Shown here: positions 26,801 to 38,283 of the stretch, piece after piece
Numbering within the stretch: the first letter of the stretch is position 1
How the letters are laid out: each line of letters starts with the position of its first letter
Assembly (NCBI GenBank): GCA_032358255.1
Contig: JAULBX010000003.1
Span: 62,001-126,000 of the forward strand
Length of the DNA stretch: 64,000 bases
Source: Heterotrichella gracilis
Lineage: Eukaryota; Sar; Xanthophyceae; Tribonematales; Xanthonemataceae
Direction: 5' to 3'
Position numbers and translations under genes: made by a program
The notes under the pieces: model-generated
The model's database searches: none
Told to the model about the DNA's origin: nothing
The model's input: the letters and a program-made list of their open reading frames with translations, nothing else

Positions 26801-27622
26801 CACAGAGCCTGCTGGCCAAAGTGGGTCACAAGTACTAGCAGTTTGATACGAGTTTTCTAATGTGGGGAGGTCCCAAGCCTGCGCCACCCTTAGCGCAACA
26901 AAATGCCACACAATTTGTGGAATTATTCCACACATTTCCTCAACAAATGCTATGCGCATATACGGTTGAGGCAAGCACACCACGCAAGCACAGCCTCCAA
27001 AAGGTTGCACCAAAATTTGTCACCATGCACAGTGTACAATCACCTGTCGTTGATCATCATTTGTTACCCATGATATCTAACTCCTGGGATTTAGTTGCAA
27101 CCTGCCGCCATGTGCACCCCCCTTTTAGGTGACAACCTGGCTGGCTGCACCTCACCGTGCAGGATCTGTACTCCCATGGACCGCATACACATGATAGGCC
27201 ACTCTAGGAGCCTGTACCTTACAGGCCATGTGCTGTCAAACTCCAGCTTATGGGGATCTCTTTTGCACACAGTTTTTGTAACGTATGCACCATCCACGAT
27301 CGTGTTGAAACCCACCGCCATGTGCGCCCTCCTCACAGGTGACAAGCCCGGCTGGCTGCGCCTGGCGCTGCAGTACCTGCGCCGCACCACCCTGGACCCC
27401 ATGCAGATGATAGGCCAGAACGTGGGGGTGCTGGGCTTCAACCTCATCTACATGTTTGACAAGGCGCCCCTCATGGCTGCGCTGCTGGACGAGCTGCTTG
27501 CGCTGGGCCTGCCAGCACCCATGGTGGGCGCCACCTACGCGTTTGACCAGGCGCCTGAGGCCATACGGCGGCTGCAGTCAGGGGAGACGGTGGGGAAGGT
27601 GGTGCTCCTGGTGGGGCAGTAG
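23875..27622 (+). CDS. Zinc-less MDR quinone oxidoreductase, VAT1-like, organelle-targeted
   Basis: Eight exons close in frame: 23875-24123, 24404-24487, 24699-24884, 25348-25563, 25916-26021, 26443-26499, 26729-26794 and 27339-27622, giving 415 residues. The first ~55 residues (MLLSSRQHTIVHGANLTAAL onward) are Ser/Ala/Arg-rich and look like a chloroplast or mitochondrial transit peptide. The GroES-like part has VGLNFADVFTCLGLY and FSGIVEEISG, and the Rossmann part has the NADPH-binding VQSAAGGCGHLAL (about residue 216). FDIILDAVAGDFFQPGYDHL and GRYVVYGAADW fit the VAT-1/quinone oxidoreductase subfamily, which lacks the catalytic Zn ligands. The expected reaction is NADPH-dependent reduction of quinones or reactive enones. 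Exon 7 is short (66 bases), with acceptor TGTAG at 26724-26728. A decayed copy of the last exon's left edge lies in intron 7. Confidence 0.9.
26250..26350 (+). repeat. Degenerate short tandem repeat in an intron
   Basis: Units of about 13-16 bases built on AATGATCACACCA / AATAATCACACCA recur about six times with variation in intron 5 of the quinone oxidoreductase gene. It is a simple minisatellite with no sign of function. Confidence 0.6.
27095..27225 (+). repeat. Decayed copy of the oxidoreductase last-exon left edge
   Basis: Aligned with 27312-27440, this stretch shares the sequence before the exon (CCGCCATGTGC...CCC), the acceptor (TTTTAG here, CACAG in the real exon), GTGACAA...CTGGCTGC, and GATGATAGGCCA as GATAGGCCACT. 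Many substitutions have accumulated and the reading (GDNLAGCTSPCRIC) no longer resembles the real GDKPGWLRLALQY. It lies just upstream of the functional exon in intron 7. Confidence 0.75.
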
Positions 27623-29097
27623 CCTAATAGCGGGGAACGGCGGTTACCGTAGCAAATGCCCAACATTACCCAGTTTTGACGTTAAGCCGCAATCAATTGC
27701 TGCATTGACTTTACTGTCGTCTGTGGGCGTTTTGTTTCTTTCTTATTCAGGTGTCCCGGACAATGTGACAGTCAGGCTTCATCATATGGCACAAAGTTTC
27801 CATTCTTGCCTCCTAGTTGGCTTCAAATTGGATGGCAGTTAAAGTCATTTCTGCAGAATCTGACCAGAATCTGCAGAGGCAAATTTGAAGACCTTTTTCT
27901 GCCTCTCAGAGACACCGTACTCATCAAAATTGTGACAGTTGATACAACAGTGGCAGCGACTGTCGCTATTACAAGGCTTAGCTGCTGCAGCTGCGCGTGT
28001 TGTACGCGCATAATATTAAATTATTGTCATAACTTTGCCCCCCCACCCACCGTCCCTGCGTGTCAGCGCCCAGCATACCCTGAGGTAAACAAAAAGACCG
28101 GCTGCAATTGAATTTCCAAGAAAACAGCGTCAAACATTGCTGAATCTCGGCTGCAATCCAAAGGAGGATCATTCGGTACCGGTAGTGTCCAAATAAACTG
28201 TCAGTGAGCCTTAAAAATCCTGGGCCAACCGTCACCCATGCCATGTGTTAATTCATAATAGGATCTAGCCCTTCTTCATACAAGAAATAAATGTTGGTCT
28301 AGGCCTAGGATCCTATTTGTCAAGTCTCAGGTGGCAAGCTTGCAGTAAAGCTGTACTGCTGCAAGTGGCTAAATTATGGCATTGAGTCATGTAAATGCTG
28401 CTCAGATGTTGGCATATGCACATTGCTACAGTTCATTTAGACATTCAATGCTATTGATCAGTCTTAATAGGCACGGGAACACTTCAAGGGAAACTGCATC
28501 ACTCCTCTCATGTGTCCTCCAGGCGGAAATAGCACCTGTGCTTCACACACTGACAGGTGCCGACCACCATGGCACAGGTGCCAACCACCATGGCGCAATT
28601 TTGTGCATACCCTCCAGCGCGTGTGGCAACGCAATGCTCACCCATGTTGTCCACTGCTGCTGCTCATCCACGTCACCCACGACAACCGCTGGCCAAGCAA
28701 TGCACCAGAGCGCCCCAGGCCTCACAAGCGCATGTCTGCATGCTGGCACCAAGACTCCTAGCCAGCGCAGCCACGCCATTTGCCCCGTGCATATATTTGC
28801 CCCAGCTACAGTACAAACTCCTAACCACAATGCTACCACCAGGATGCTGCCAGCGCTGCCCCCTTGTTGTCCACCAGGCACCAGCACCAGCTTGCTGACA
28901 CGCCACCAGGCTCAAACGGCAACCCACCCTTCAGCCCTGGCCCTTGCTGGCAGCAGGCATCAGCCTCCAAGCCGCAACCTGGACCCTCATCACATCGCCC
29001 CGGCAGGCTCACAGCAAGTCGTCGTCAAGCGACGCCCCCTTGCTGCCACCTGGCACCAGGCCCTGGGCCACAAGCATTCTGCATTGCCCCGGCAGGC
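27623..29097. other. Convergent intergenic region with copies of the EXS gene 3' end
   Basis: Lies between the 3' ends of the oxidoreductase (+) and EXS gene (-). The long open frame 28376-29296 on the plus strand is antisense to the EXS exon and to its repeats and is not called as a gene. Positions 28860-29096 contain tandem, decayed copies of the EXS stop region. A tail-like TGTGGGCGTTTTGTTTCTTT lies at 27723-27742. Confidence 0.5.
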
Positions 29098-31888
29098 TCA
29101 CAGCAGGTCGTCATCCAGCGCCGCCGCCTTGTCCACCGCAGGTACCAGCTTTCCAAGCTCCGGCCGCTGGTGCTGCAGCTTGCGCAGCTCCACCTCTATG
29201 CGCACAAAGGCCCACTGGAACCGCCTGAATGCCTCCAGCATGGCCACGGCAAACACCGCCACCTGGTGGCGCCGCAGGTGGGGCGACAGCTTGTAGGTCC
29301 ATGCCAGGCGCAGGCACAGGTTGGATGCCATGAGGTAGTAGTAGAAGCTGCGCTGGTAGAGCAGCTCGGAGCTGAGCAGGGGCTTGGGCGGGGAGAAAGC
29401 GGACTCGCCTGCAGGAGAGGATTCAGGGTTTAGGGTGCGGATGGGTGCAGGTGGGCCGCGTGAGCGCAAAAGGTGTCACCACTTGAGGAGCATGCAAGGA
29501 AATGGGGCGCCATGCAAGCACACGTTGGGTGGCCAGGTCCTGCCGGTTTGTGGTTGGTGTGCATGCGTGAGGTACAGCTACCTGTCGGAGCATATTGAAA
29601 TAAAAATTGAAACAAGATATGTATTGATAAAAAGATAAAACGCAACCTGGCAGCAATCCCACAGCAGCAAGCAGCAGGTATGCATCATTGCATGAATGCA
29701 CTCACGTGGAGCGGTGAAGAATTGGATCTCCCAATCGCGCTCCACATCCCAAAAGTAGCTGTAGCATGAGTTGAGGACCGCAGCAGCGATCCACATCGGC
29801 TTGTACGTGCTGTTCCATGCGTCCTTGTCCACTTGGTACTTGACAGCTGACAGGATGATGACGGGGAAGGCAGTGGAGTACTTGATGGCGTTGTACACCT
29901 GGAGGGTGGGATCAATAGAGGTTCAAACAGCGCCAGGAAAGAGCTACTTGGCGCCGCATGTGCAAGACTGACTGCTAATGTGGCTGTGTTGCTGGAATAC
30001 ATGTAAGTACCTAATTCCAAACTAACGTCTGGAGCAGTGGATGGTGCCAGTTGTACAGTGTCGCAGTGACGCTATGGTCCCATGTGGGCATGGCTTGATG
30101 GGTTGTGCACTGGATGAAGAAACCAATGATGGTGTGAGGTGTGATAATGCATTGATTGCAGCAATTCCCAATGCTGTGTGAGCAGGCATGCAACATGGTG
30201 TGACAGCCTTGCAGCATGACCCCACCCCATGGGCGGCACAACACCCACCACAGCTCGCCCCAGGAATGCACATGAGACACACAAACCTGCAGTGGATGCT
30301 GATTGATGGGGCACATTATGTAACAGTGCCGCAATAAATGCTGTTCGTCGACTAGCTCACCTGTGACTTGGCCCCTGTGTCCAGATACACTCGGATGCAT
30401 TGGCAGAAGCGCCACAAGTAGGGCAGCGCCAGCCCCAAGGGGATCAGGAACGACGCGCTGGTGCACACCTGGGAGGCAGCGGGCAACGGCACAGCGATTA
30501 GGCAGCAGACACTAGATGGCATGCACCCGGAAGGGAGCACCTGCATGACCGCATGGGCATGTGGATATGCATGCATGCCTTTACACGCTGTACTGCACGT
30601 GCACAATCGCTGGTACGTGCGTGCTGGTAGGCTCCCAGGTGGAGCATTACCATGTCCGCCGGTTCCCTCCCTGGCCCAATTTTGGCATTTGGCATGCATG
30701 GATTCAACGCCGTACCCAACAACCAATGTGTATGCAGAGTACCCCTTGTACCCCAGTTGTGATGGCCCACCCCCAGGATGGGTAATTCCCTACCTTTTCA
30801 GCCGGTTCCATCACCGGCCCGGTCATGAGGTGGCACACCGCCCGCTCCGAATCTGACAGCGCTTTGGCCAGCGAGGTGAGGATATCAGCCAGCAGGAAGT
30901 CTGCCCAGGATACCCCCCTAAAGGGCGTGATCACCCGCCACAAGGTTGTGGAGAAGAACAGGCGCGTGTCCCGGTAGGCCACGTTGGCTGGCACCAGAAA
31001 CAGCAGCGCCACAAACACGTACAGTATGGGCGGCTGGTACGCAGCGTAGTCGGTCTGGCCTGTTGCGCAGCTGTAGGTGAACACCGCGCAGCTGCTGGTG
31101 AAGACAGTGGTGATCAGCCCACACACCTGCAGCACAGGCGGATGGGTGACCACCGTAGTCTAGGCAGATGGCCTGATGATATGAACCCATACCCAGGCAT
31201 GGGTGCCAAGGTTCTGTGCTGCGAAGATGATGAAAGCAAGGGCCAATGACCCTGGATATATGGCCGTGTCTGGTCTTGGTACTAGCTGTGAACACTTGCC
31301 AAGCCGCCATGGTACCATGCTCAGCAACTTGTCAACCCAGGGGATCTTATGCTCACCTGGAAGATCTGCCGGCTGGCCAGCAAGTACTTTTGGTCCTCTG
31401 CGCTGAAGCAGACGTCGTACCGGATGTAGCGCTGCTCAAAGAAGCGCACCACCAGCGCCCACAGCCACAGCATGAACAGCATGGGCACCAGCGGCTGGTA
31501 GTACACATACAGAAGGTCCACGTGGTTGGTCTCCAGCGACGTCACGCTGCTCGCTATGAACACCACGCACACAAGGTTCCATAGGAACGTCACTGCCCCC
31601 TGCACCGCAACCAGGCGCCTGTCAGAGGCTGTGGACTGGATTGGGCATGGGAGTGCCCTGTGCAGCTTTACTAGGAGGCCTACCTGGTACTTGGACTGTT
31701 TGAGGTGCCGCGTGACACCAGACGCGTGCGCTTTCTTTTCAGTGGGAGTTGCTGGCTCTCCATCGCTGCACAAAGTTGAACAAAGGGTGGAAACCATAAC
31801 CACCCAGAGGTGTGGCAGTACTGGAAAGCAGTCACCAAGGCACTCACCCACTGTCAACAGCAGCATAACCAGCCTTGTTGCGCTCCAT
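29098..31888 (-). CDS. EXS-domain membrane protein (XPR1/ERD1-like)
   Basis: Seven exons on the minus strand: 31848-31888 (or further upstream), 31684-31765, 31357-31635, 30794-31126, 30361-30468, 29706-29898 and 29098-29408. All joins keep frame, giving 448 residues from the ATG at 31886-31888. The body is an EXS domain: several hydrophobic helices (for example LYVFVALLFLVPANVAY and PLGLALPYLWRFCQCIRVYLD), FRGVSWADFLLADILTSLA, SYFWDVERDWEIQFF, and the C-terminal FRRFQWAFVRIEVELRKLQ, a signature of this family. EXS proteins include the phosphate exporter XPR1 and yeast Erd1 (Golgi phosphate and glycosyltransferase recycling). No SPX domain is seen upstream, so it resembles the Erd1-type short form. 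The start is uncertain: exon 31848-31925 is open upstream of the ATG, and 32008-32060 is a possible extra exon in matching phase. Confidence 0.85.
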
Positions 31889-31925
31889 GAGGATGCTGCC
31901 AAGCGGTGACTCTGGTGGGTCAAAA

Positions 31926-32950
31926 CTGCATAAGTTGATCAAAGTTAATGCAGAGGCAAACAAGGTGACACATGCAGTGGAAGGCTCAAAACCTGCAGTG
32001 AACTCACGTGCAAGACAGCACATTGGGGACCAATTGCACAACGCCTTCAATGACAGTTTGCTGCTTAAAAGCCGTGCTCACAGAAAGGTTGTGTGCCATG
32101 TTTTGGTGGTGTGTGCCTGTCATGGAGTGCAGGTTGGGGCATACCTCTTCTTGCGAGGGTAGTTACTGTACATGCGCCCAACGGTGTCTGGAGCGTTTGC
32201 TGCCCATGTCTATTTTAAACCCAGGAACCTTGCCCTGGCTCATTCGGTGTAAATTTCCAGTACCAAGTGAGATCCCTCCAACCTTGTAACACACCCTGAT
32301 CTAGAAAGGGTGCGGCGAACAGCTGCAGTTGAACATTGGTCTGCCTGCCACTTACGATCTATTGCTACAAGAAGGGAAGCAGGACCCTGCACCACGCCCC
32401 TGGCAGTGGTGCAGAGAGGATCGTGCAGAATTTGAGGGGCTCCGATCAGCGCTGAAAAAAGCTGTGTGGGTCAACAGGGGTCTCGACGACGGCTGTATCC
32501 AACAGAACTATGCAGAGGCAACAGAGTAAGAACCCAAGCAACGCATTTGACTTCTGCTGCTTGTCGCCAGCCTTTGTTCACTTGCAAGTCCACTTGCAAG
32601 TCCAAAAGAGCTCTAGGGTGAAAGTGGGAGAGTCTTGTGACAATATTACAATCTCCTGTCAAACCCTATAACTAGGGTCTCGAGTGCCCGAAGCTCACAC
32701 AAGTTTATCGGAAGTTGCGTAGAATCTCCGGTAGATGGTTAAGCCACTCGGGGCACGAACATCCACTCAGTATCCAGGCATCAAGCGAGGATCGTTTTTC
32801 TGTTTCCCGACATTGTCTTGTATTGCTAGTTGGCCACTCACCTCTGTAACACCCCCACACAGTCACCCTTGCCAGGCGATACGCACTCTACTTGCGGCAA
32901 AGCGATAGTAGTGCCACACAAAACTACGTTCCAGAGGAATAAGTCTTCAG
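31926..32950. other. Divergent region upstream of EXS gene and TSPO
   Basis: Should hold the 5' end of the EXS gene (possible exons at 32008-32060 and ending near 32160 on the minus strand) and the TSPO promoter. The phase of the second candidate does not fit the first, so the 5' structure stays open. A short relic-like reading lies at 32329-32529 on the plus strand. Confidence 0.35.
32329..32529 (+). mobile_element. Possible small relic of an LTR retrotransposon polymerase region
   Basis: About 200 bases resemble, weakly, the junction between reverse transcriptase and RNase H of Ty3/gypsy-type elements (an F/W-x-W...F-x-x-L-R-x-A-L type spacing). No LTRs or other parts are seen, so if real it is an old broken fragment. 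Confidence 0.25.
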
Positions 32951-34655
32951 ATGGGTCAGGTCCTCTCGGTGGTACGTGTTTCCCCTGCTTGTCACTTGGT
33001 CGTTGGGAACGGTCGGTCTGTACTAGGTCACTGTGTACTGAAACACGGGTTTGGCAGGGTCCCTAGCTGTGTGGCCGTTATCGTACCTACTAAAATCTTT
33101 TTTGGGTTCGCAGCAGCGAACAGTGTGCATCCGTTTCCCGTCACATGGAGTTGGGGTGGCCCATCTGCCCAACATGTGACTTATGCATGCATTGGCATGC
33201 ATGCATTGGTGAAGAGCATCTGCCTGGTTTGTGCGAAGTAGGAGGCACGGGCACGGCCCATATCCCGTTTGTTAGTGACATTATGTTTGTGCCTAGTTTT
33301 CCCCACCGCCATAAACGTTCCATGCGTGTGCGGAGACTTCGAGTGGCTGCCCAATCTTGTGCGCTGAAAAGTGAAGAGGACCCTGTGGATAGCTTTTTTA
33401 TTGAGAGCTTACAGCTTCTGTCTTGTCGCTGCGCAGGTTGCGGCGGTTGCCTTGCCTCTGTCAGCAGGCATTGCGATTGGGATCGACATCAAGGATGAGA
33501 TCAAGGGCTGGTACAAGGATTTAGTAAAGCCAAGCTGGAACCCACCAAACTGGTTGTTTGGGCCCGTGTGGACGGCGCTGTACACAGCCATGGGAGTGGC
33601 GTCCTGGATCGTGTGGAAGAAGGGTGGTGGGCCTGTGCCACTCACACTGTATGCTGTCCAGCTGGCGCTCAACCTGGCCTGGAGCCCCATCTTCTTCAAG
33701 CTGCACTCACCAGGATGGGCTGCAGTGGATATCACAGGTAGGGACACCTCTATGAACCATCCACCCCTGTGGTGTGTTGTGTGTTGGTTGGACCAGAACG
33801 TGTCTGCTGAGTCGTATTGGGTGGCGGGAATCGTGATGGGCCATATCTGCAAGGGGTCAAGGCATGTTTGAGCTGGGAAAAACATACCTTGTGCCTCACA
33901 ATACAAGAAGTGAAGTGCGCCCAAGGTGTCCAACGACATGCGGCCCGCGTGGGGGTGCGCTGCATTTCTTTCATCATCTGCAGGAGCACGAGGAACTCGT
34001 AAGCCCTAAATCCAACTGCATTTGAACCCTAAAGTGTGGTGTTCAACTCATGCAAACTCGAAAAGCCGAAAAGAAAAGAGACCATGCAAACCCTACCCTT
34101 GTCGGTGCACAAGTCTAGCGTCATAAATTACACTGGCCAATGGGGGGTTCCGATACTTGCAGCGCTGCTGGGAGTGCTGAGCGCCACGATCGTCAAGTTC
34201 CACCAAGTGTCGCCCGCGGCAGCTGCCCTGCTGGTGCCCTACTTTGGCTGGAGCGCGTTTGCCACCGCACTGACCTACAACATCTGGCTCAACAACAAGC
34301 CTGAGGAAGGGAGCAAGAAAGAGCAGCCAGTTCTCCAAAAGGAGGAGAAGGAGGAGGAGCAGACGGGAGGGGATTCGCCTGTGACAGAGGAGGAGGTCCG
34401 TGCCAGTCCGCACTCCCCATGCATTTGTGACTTTCTGTCGTGCTCTGTCACAGATGGTTGTTGTCTTCATGTGTGCTCATGTGTTATTGCGTGCTGGTGT
34501 CGCAAATTTGTATTGTGTGCGTTAGGTTCCCAGTAGGGCAGTACATGACTGGGTTGCTGGATCCTGACTCAGCGTGCTCCCACACTGTGCAGCCTTTCGA
34601 AGATATTGCCAGGGCCGGAAGCGATGTTGCGGAGGGCTTGAAGAAGACAGAGTAG
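32951..34655 (+). CDS. TSPO: Translocator protein TSPO (TspO/MBR family)
   Basis: Exons 33437-33737, 34163-34395 and 34593-34655 are well supported. A first exon at 32951-32971 (ATG, 7 codons, donor GTACGT) fits in phase and gives 205 residues; this start is an inference. The TspO/MBR core is clear: about five hydrophobic helices, with [20 protein letters not shown] (family hallmark), a [10 protein letters not shown] segment, [12 protein letters not shown], and [20 protein letters not shown] in the last helix. The family binds tetrapyrroles, sterols and other ligands in mitochondrial, ER or plastid membranes and is often stress-induced. A charged Lys/Glu-rich C-terminal extension of about 60 residues follows the last helix ([21 protein letters not shown]), longer than in bacterial TspO. 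An in-frame open stretch before 33437 lacks an ATG, so an upstream exon is required. Confidence 0.88.
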
Positions 34656-35565
34656 TATTGTGCTGAAGATTGTGAGCTGTGGGTTGGACCATGGACTGGG
34701 CCCCATGCGGAACTCACTGGACCGTGTGATTTCTATTGTTGGGCACTTCTTGGGCAATGGAAGTGCAGTTTTTTCAAGGAATTGGGGCAGCTCTGTTGCA
34801 GCAGCTCTGTTGCAGCCAATACACAATGATTGCAACCAGCAGGACCCTGGTTGAGCTGCACGTTGAACGCGGTCATCAATGTTGTGACTGACTGCAGGCT
34901 GCTGTAAGCAGCAGTGCTGGAAACCGGATATGTAGAAAGATGCTGGGATTGTAAGTACTTACCTATCTACCAGGGCTGTTCAAATAAAAGAAATTGTCAC
35001 AGTACAATTGTCCCTGCAGAATTCACTGGACTGGTTTTGGGACTGTTTACAGCCCTGCAATAGCCATGCCACAGGCAACAGCTCACACACAAGTTTGCAA
35101 CGGCCTAGGAGTTGCTGCAACCTCAGCATCCTCCTTTGCCACTGAAAGGTGTCCAAATTGGGGCTAGGCCAAGCTATAAGAAATAAAGAAAAAAATCACC
35201 CGCACAGTGTGGTGCACCACAGCCATCATCAATGGCACACCTTGTGGATCCTAAGAAGCACGCATTTGCCAAAATTTAATGAAGAATGCTCCCAACTAGG
35301 GAGTGGCAGCAAGAAATATATGAAGTGTTGATCTGCGCAGCCATGCCAAACCCTAAACCCTGAAGCAGCATACCTTCCTTCTGTACTCCACAAGTACAGC
35401 TCCATTAAATGATCGCATTAATACGCTCACAAACTGGCGCATGAAATTGATGAAGTCATGACCATCGTGGCCGTGGCCTGCTGACAGCGGTGTGTGTGTT
35501 GGAGCGCTGAGGCGCGCGTGGTTAAATCGTCGACGACGTGCAATCTCCACCTGGTGGTCCACTGG
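34656..35565. other. Intergenic region right of TSPO
   Basis: No gene is seen. A CAGCTCTGTTG unit is repeated side by side at about 34789-34812, and a CCCTAAACCCTGAAG telomere-like motif lies at 35350-35364. Confidence 0.35.
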
Positions 35566-38283
35566 CAACTATATATGTACCTGCCACACGTGTTTACAGG
35601 ACATGCACTCCGGTTCTAAGACTGCTCTGAACACAAAGAGATCTACTATTGATAAATTGGTGCAGACGCTTTGCTAATGGCTATCAAGATGCATGCAAGC
35701 CACCAGCTTCTACATTTGACGTATGTTCTTTAAAAAATCGACGCTTGCTGAGTCAGATGGTCAATTTGCTGGCTTGCATGCAGTTTAAAGCTTCACAGAT
35801 GAAATCTGTACTGGGCTGAGCAAATTGCGCAGGCATGTAGCTTGTGGAGACAGTGGTATCAATCCCTTCATTAGCTAATACCTTTATTATTAAGTAATGT
35901 TCAGCAACCATTGTAACTCGATCATTATAGAATACGTTCATTCACTATGTCCCCACGCTACCTTGCAACAAGCTCGAGACACGGTGGGGCACAGGGCAAA
36001 CACAGCCAATGGCCAAGTCCAAACAAAAAATGTACTCGTCCCCATGTGGCTTTAATCCATGGACATATCAGCGCACATTGATGACAATCCATCCCTTCAA
36101 TGCTGGCCTCCCCAGCAAGTTGCCATGATTGCATGCTCAGACAGTCCCCCTTTCTGCTCCACAACCGGTAGGGCCGCGGCACCATTTCAGCCATGTGATG
36201 GGTGGCGCTCTCTAATGCAGTCGCTGCACCCTGGCGGTAACCTGCAGAGGCAAACTAAAGTCAGACAAGTATCAACACTTGGCAGGGCAAAAGCTGGTGG
36301 CAGTGGTGTTGGCGGACTATCGGGGCAGGGTCCTGGAGGCTGCGCAAGGCTCGTTAATGATTGGCCAGGGGAGCGGGGTTGAGCAGGGTGGGCGCGGTCA
36401 GCCCGCACCACCCAGGCAGGGGAGGGAGGGCGGTCGCGGGAGGCGGTCTTTGCACACATGGAGCAGCTAATGGGGTCCAATTTGAGGTTTAGGGTTGGGG
36501 CTGGGGCAACAAACAAATGTCGACATTTGAAAAGGACATTTGATTAAAAAACCCTCATTATTTCTTTTAATTACCCTTGCACCATCGTCATTCCATTTGG
36601 CCATCACCAGTATCTCCCATATCATACCTGCCGGTGCATTCAAACTGCGTGCTCCCCCATCCTTGCAGCATTCTCCTCCTGGGTGTTGCTGCTGCATCAA
36701 GCTCCACCGCTGCTGTGAATGCAGGTGCAGAGGTGACGGGGGTGCACAGCCCCATGCCTGCACTACTGCACATTAAGATAAAGAAACGTGCATATAGAAG
36801 TAGGCGCCAGCTCAGGCGTGTGACAGGTGGCAACCCCTGCTCGTGTGTGCTGGCAGCAACCTTCTTCTGGGGCACAAGAAGAAACATAGATATAAAGTAA
36901 ACAAATATTAACACGGTAATATGTGCAAAAGGAACAGAGAATATAAATTCCTATAATACCAGACTCTTTGCTGCTATGCGAACCCACCTCAACGATGCGC
37001 GATGAGCCTGCGCAGTGCTTTGTACTTCTCATCCACAACAGCCTGCAATCGGCCTGCAAAGCATGCCAGAAAGAACACGATCAAGCTCCTATGGTGTATG
37101 AGTTGCATGGGATGGTCGCAGAGATGAGATGCAAAACAGGGTGCAACTGTGTAAATCAATCCAACAGCAGGCGAGAAAAAGACCCTTTGCTCGCACCTGG
37201 CCTAAGTCGGGTAGGCGGGTAGGCATAGAATTTCCCCTTCCCGTTCTTCACGCCGTAAAACTGGAGCAGCAGTGATAGCTTGTCATTGTTGGCAGCTGTT
37301 CCAGTGCCCATACACTCCAGCTCGCCCACGCTCTTAGGGAAGCACGCTGTGCCAACAAGGATTGGAGCCGTGAGAACCACAGGGTTCTGTTGCACACCAG
37401 ACAGCCACGCTTGCAGGGAAGCAACAACTCACCTGGAGGTGGTCGGTCGGCAAGGTCATGGTCAAGGAGTGGTTCAAGGCAACCCCCACCCCAGTCTACC
37501 ATGCGGTGGTTGTTTGAGGCTATCAAGAAGTTGTTCATGGAGCGAAGTTCGGTCCTGATTGGCTTCATAACCTCCTCCCAGGCCTTGCGGTTCTCCTCAA
37601 TCACTGCTGGGTCGTTCTCCATCTCCTCCAATACGTCAAACACTTCTTGGGAGAGCACTGATGCTGCAGTGATTCAGAACTAAGACAGCCTTAGAATTGG
37701 CACCAAAGGTGCAGGTAAAGATTGAAACTTTTTGCCACAAAATAACCCCTGGACCCTGGACCCTGCATCCATACCTTCATACATGGAAGCAAGGTGCTGG
37801 ACATATTGGGTGATTTGCGATACCCACTCGCCCACCGCATGGTCAGTCACTGCAGTAGGCACCACAGAGTGAGCAAAGGGGACGAGGTGGGAGTGGTTGC
37901 AGCAACGCTCATTTGGGTCCAACTTGGAAGGTGGGTCAACATGTCACCTGATGTCCCCAATGCGTCAAGGGCTATGGCCAGATACGCGTTCCAACTCTGC
38001 ACCTCCGTTTCTGTTGGCTGTGCGTCGATGTATATCGCCGGCGGCAAAGGGTACAGCAACCCATAGACACTAGACGGTCGAGTTGCTCAGGAGGGTGTGG
38101 GATAGCCATGGTGAGGGTCCAAAGGGACGGTTCAAGGTGAACAACTTTGTGGGGAAAACAGGAAGGTATACCTGGCTGAGTTCAGGATCGCTAATACCGC
38201 GGTGCTACATAATTACGCTGCAGCACTTGTGGCACACGAAGTCCCGGAACATGGGTGGATGCATGCATGCAAAAGCGTTGGCG
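35566..38283. repeat. Segmental duplication, left copy
   Basis: About 2.7 kb that reads, in the same orientation, as a diverged copy of 49031-51945. Matches include the ACTCCGGTTCTAAGACTG block (35608 versus 49089), AAAGCTTCACAGATGAAATC (35787 versus 49420), the ACTTGG-CGGGGCAAAA block (36279 versus 49922), the whole minus-strand gene, and its upstream region ending at GGATGCATGCATGCA (about 38260 versus 51914). Beyond these points the flanks differ. The unit carries a family gene with both flanks, so it was copied as DNA and not through a spliced RNA. Confidence 0.85.
36989..38109 (-). pseudogene. Damaged member A of the unrecognised three-gene family
   Basis: It follows the exon plan of member C: 37948-38109, 37775-37849, 37433-37663, (37197-37371) and 36989-37053. 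Compared with member C, exon 1 lacks one base in GGGTACA(C)GCAACCC (about 38050), so the start MAIPHPPEQLDRLVSMG runs out of frame. The acceptor before exon 4 reads CACGG where member C has CACAG. Exon 3 is in frame (ASVLSQEVFDVLEEMENDPA onward, then FLIASNNHRMVDWGGG) and is 6 bases shorter than in C. Exon 4 keeps LSLLLQFYGVKNGKGKFYAY, and exon 5 keeps QAVVDEKYKALRRLIAHR. With a frame break and a lost splice site it is most likely a pseudogene. A shorter product from a downstream start cannot be excluded. Confidence 0.7.

Noticed and set aside
28376-29296. 306-codon open frame on the plus strand
   Set aside because: It overlaps the EXS last exon on the other strand and the tandem copies of that exon's end; the composition (Pro, His, Ala, Thr) is what the antisense of such repeats gives, and no known domain is seen.
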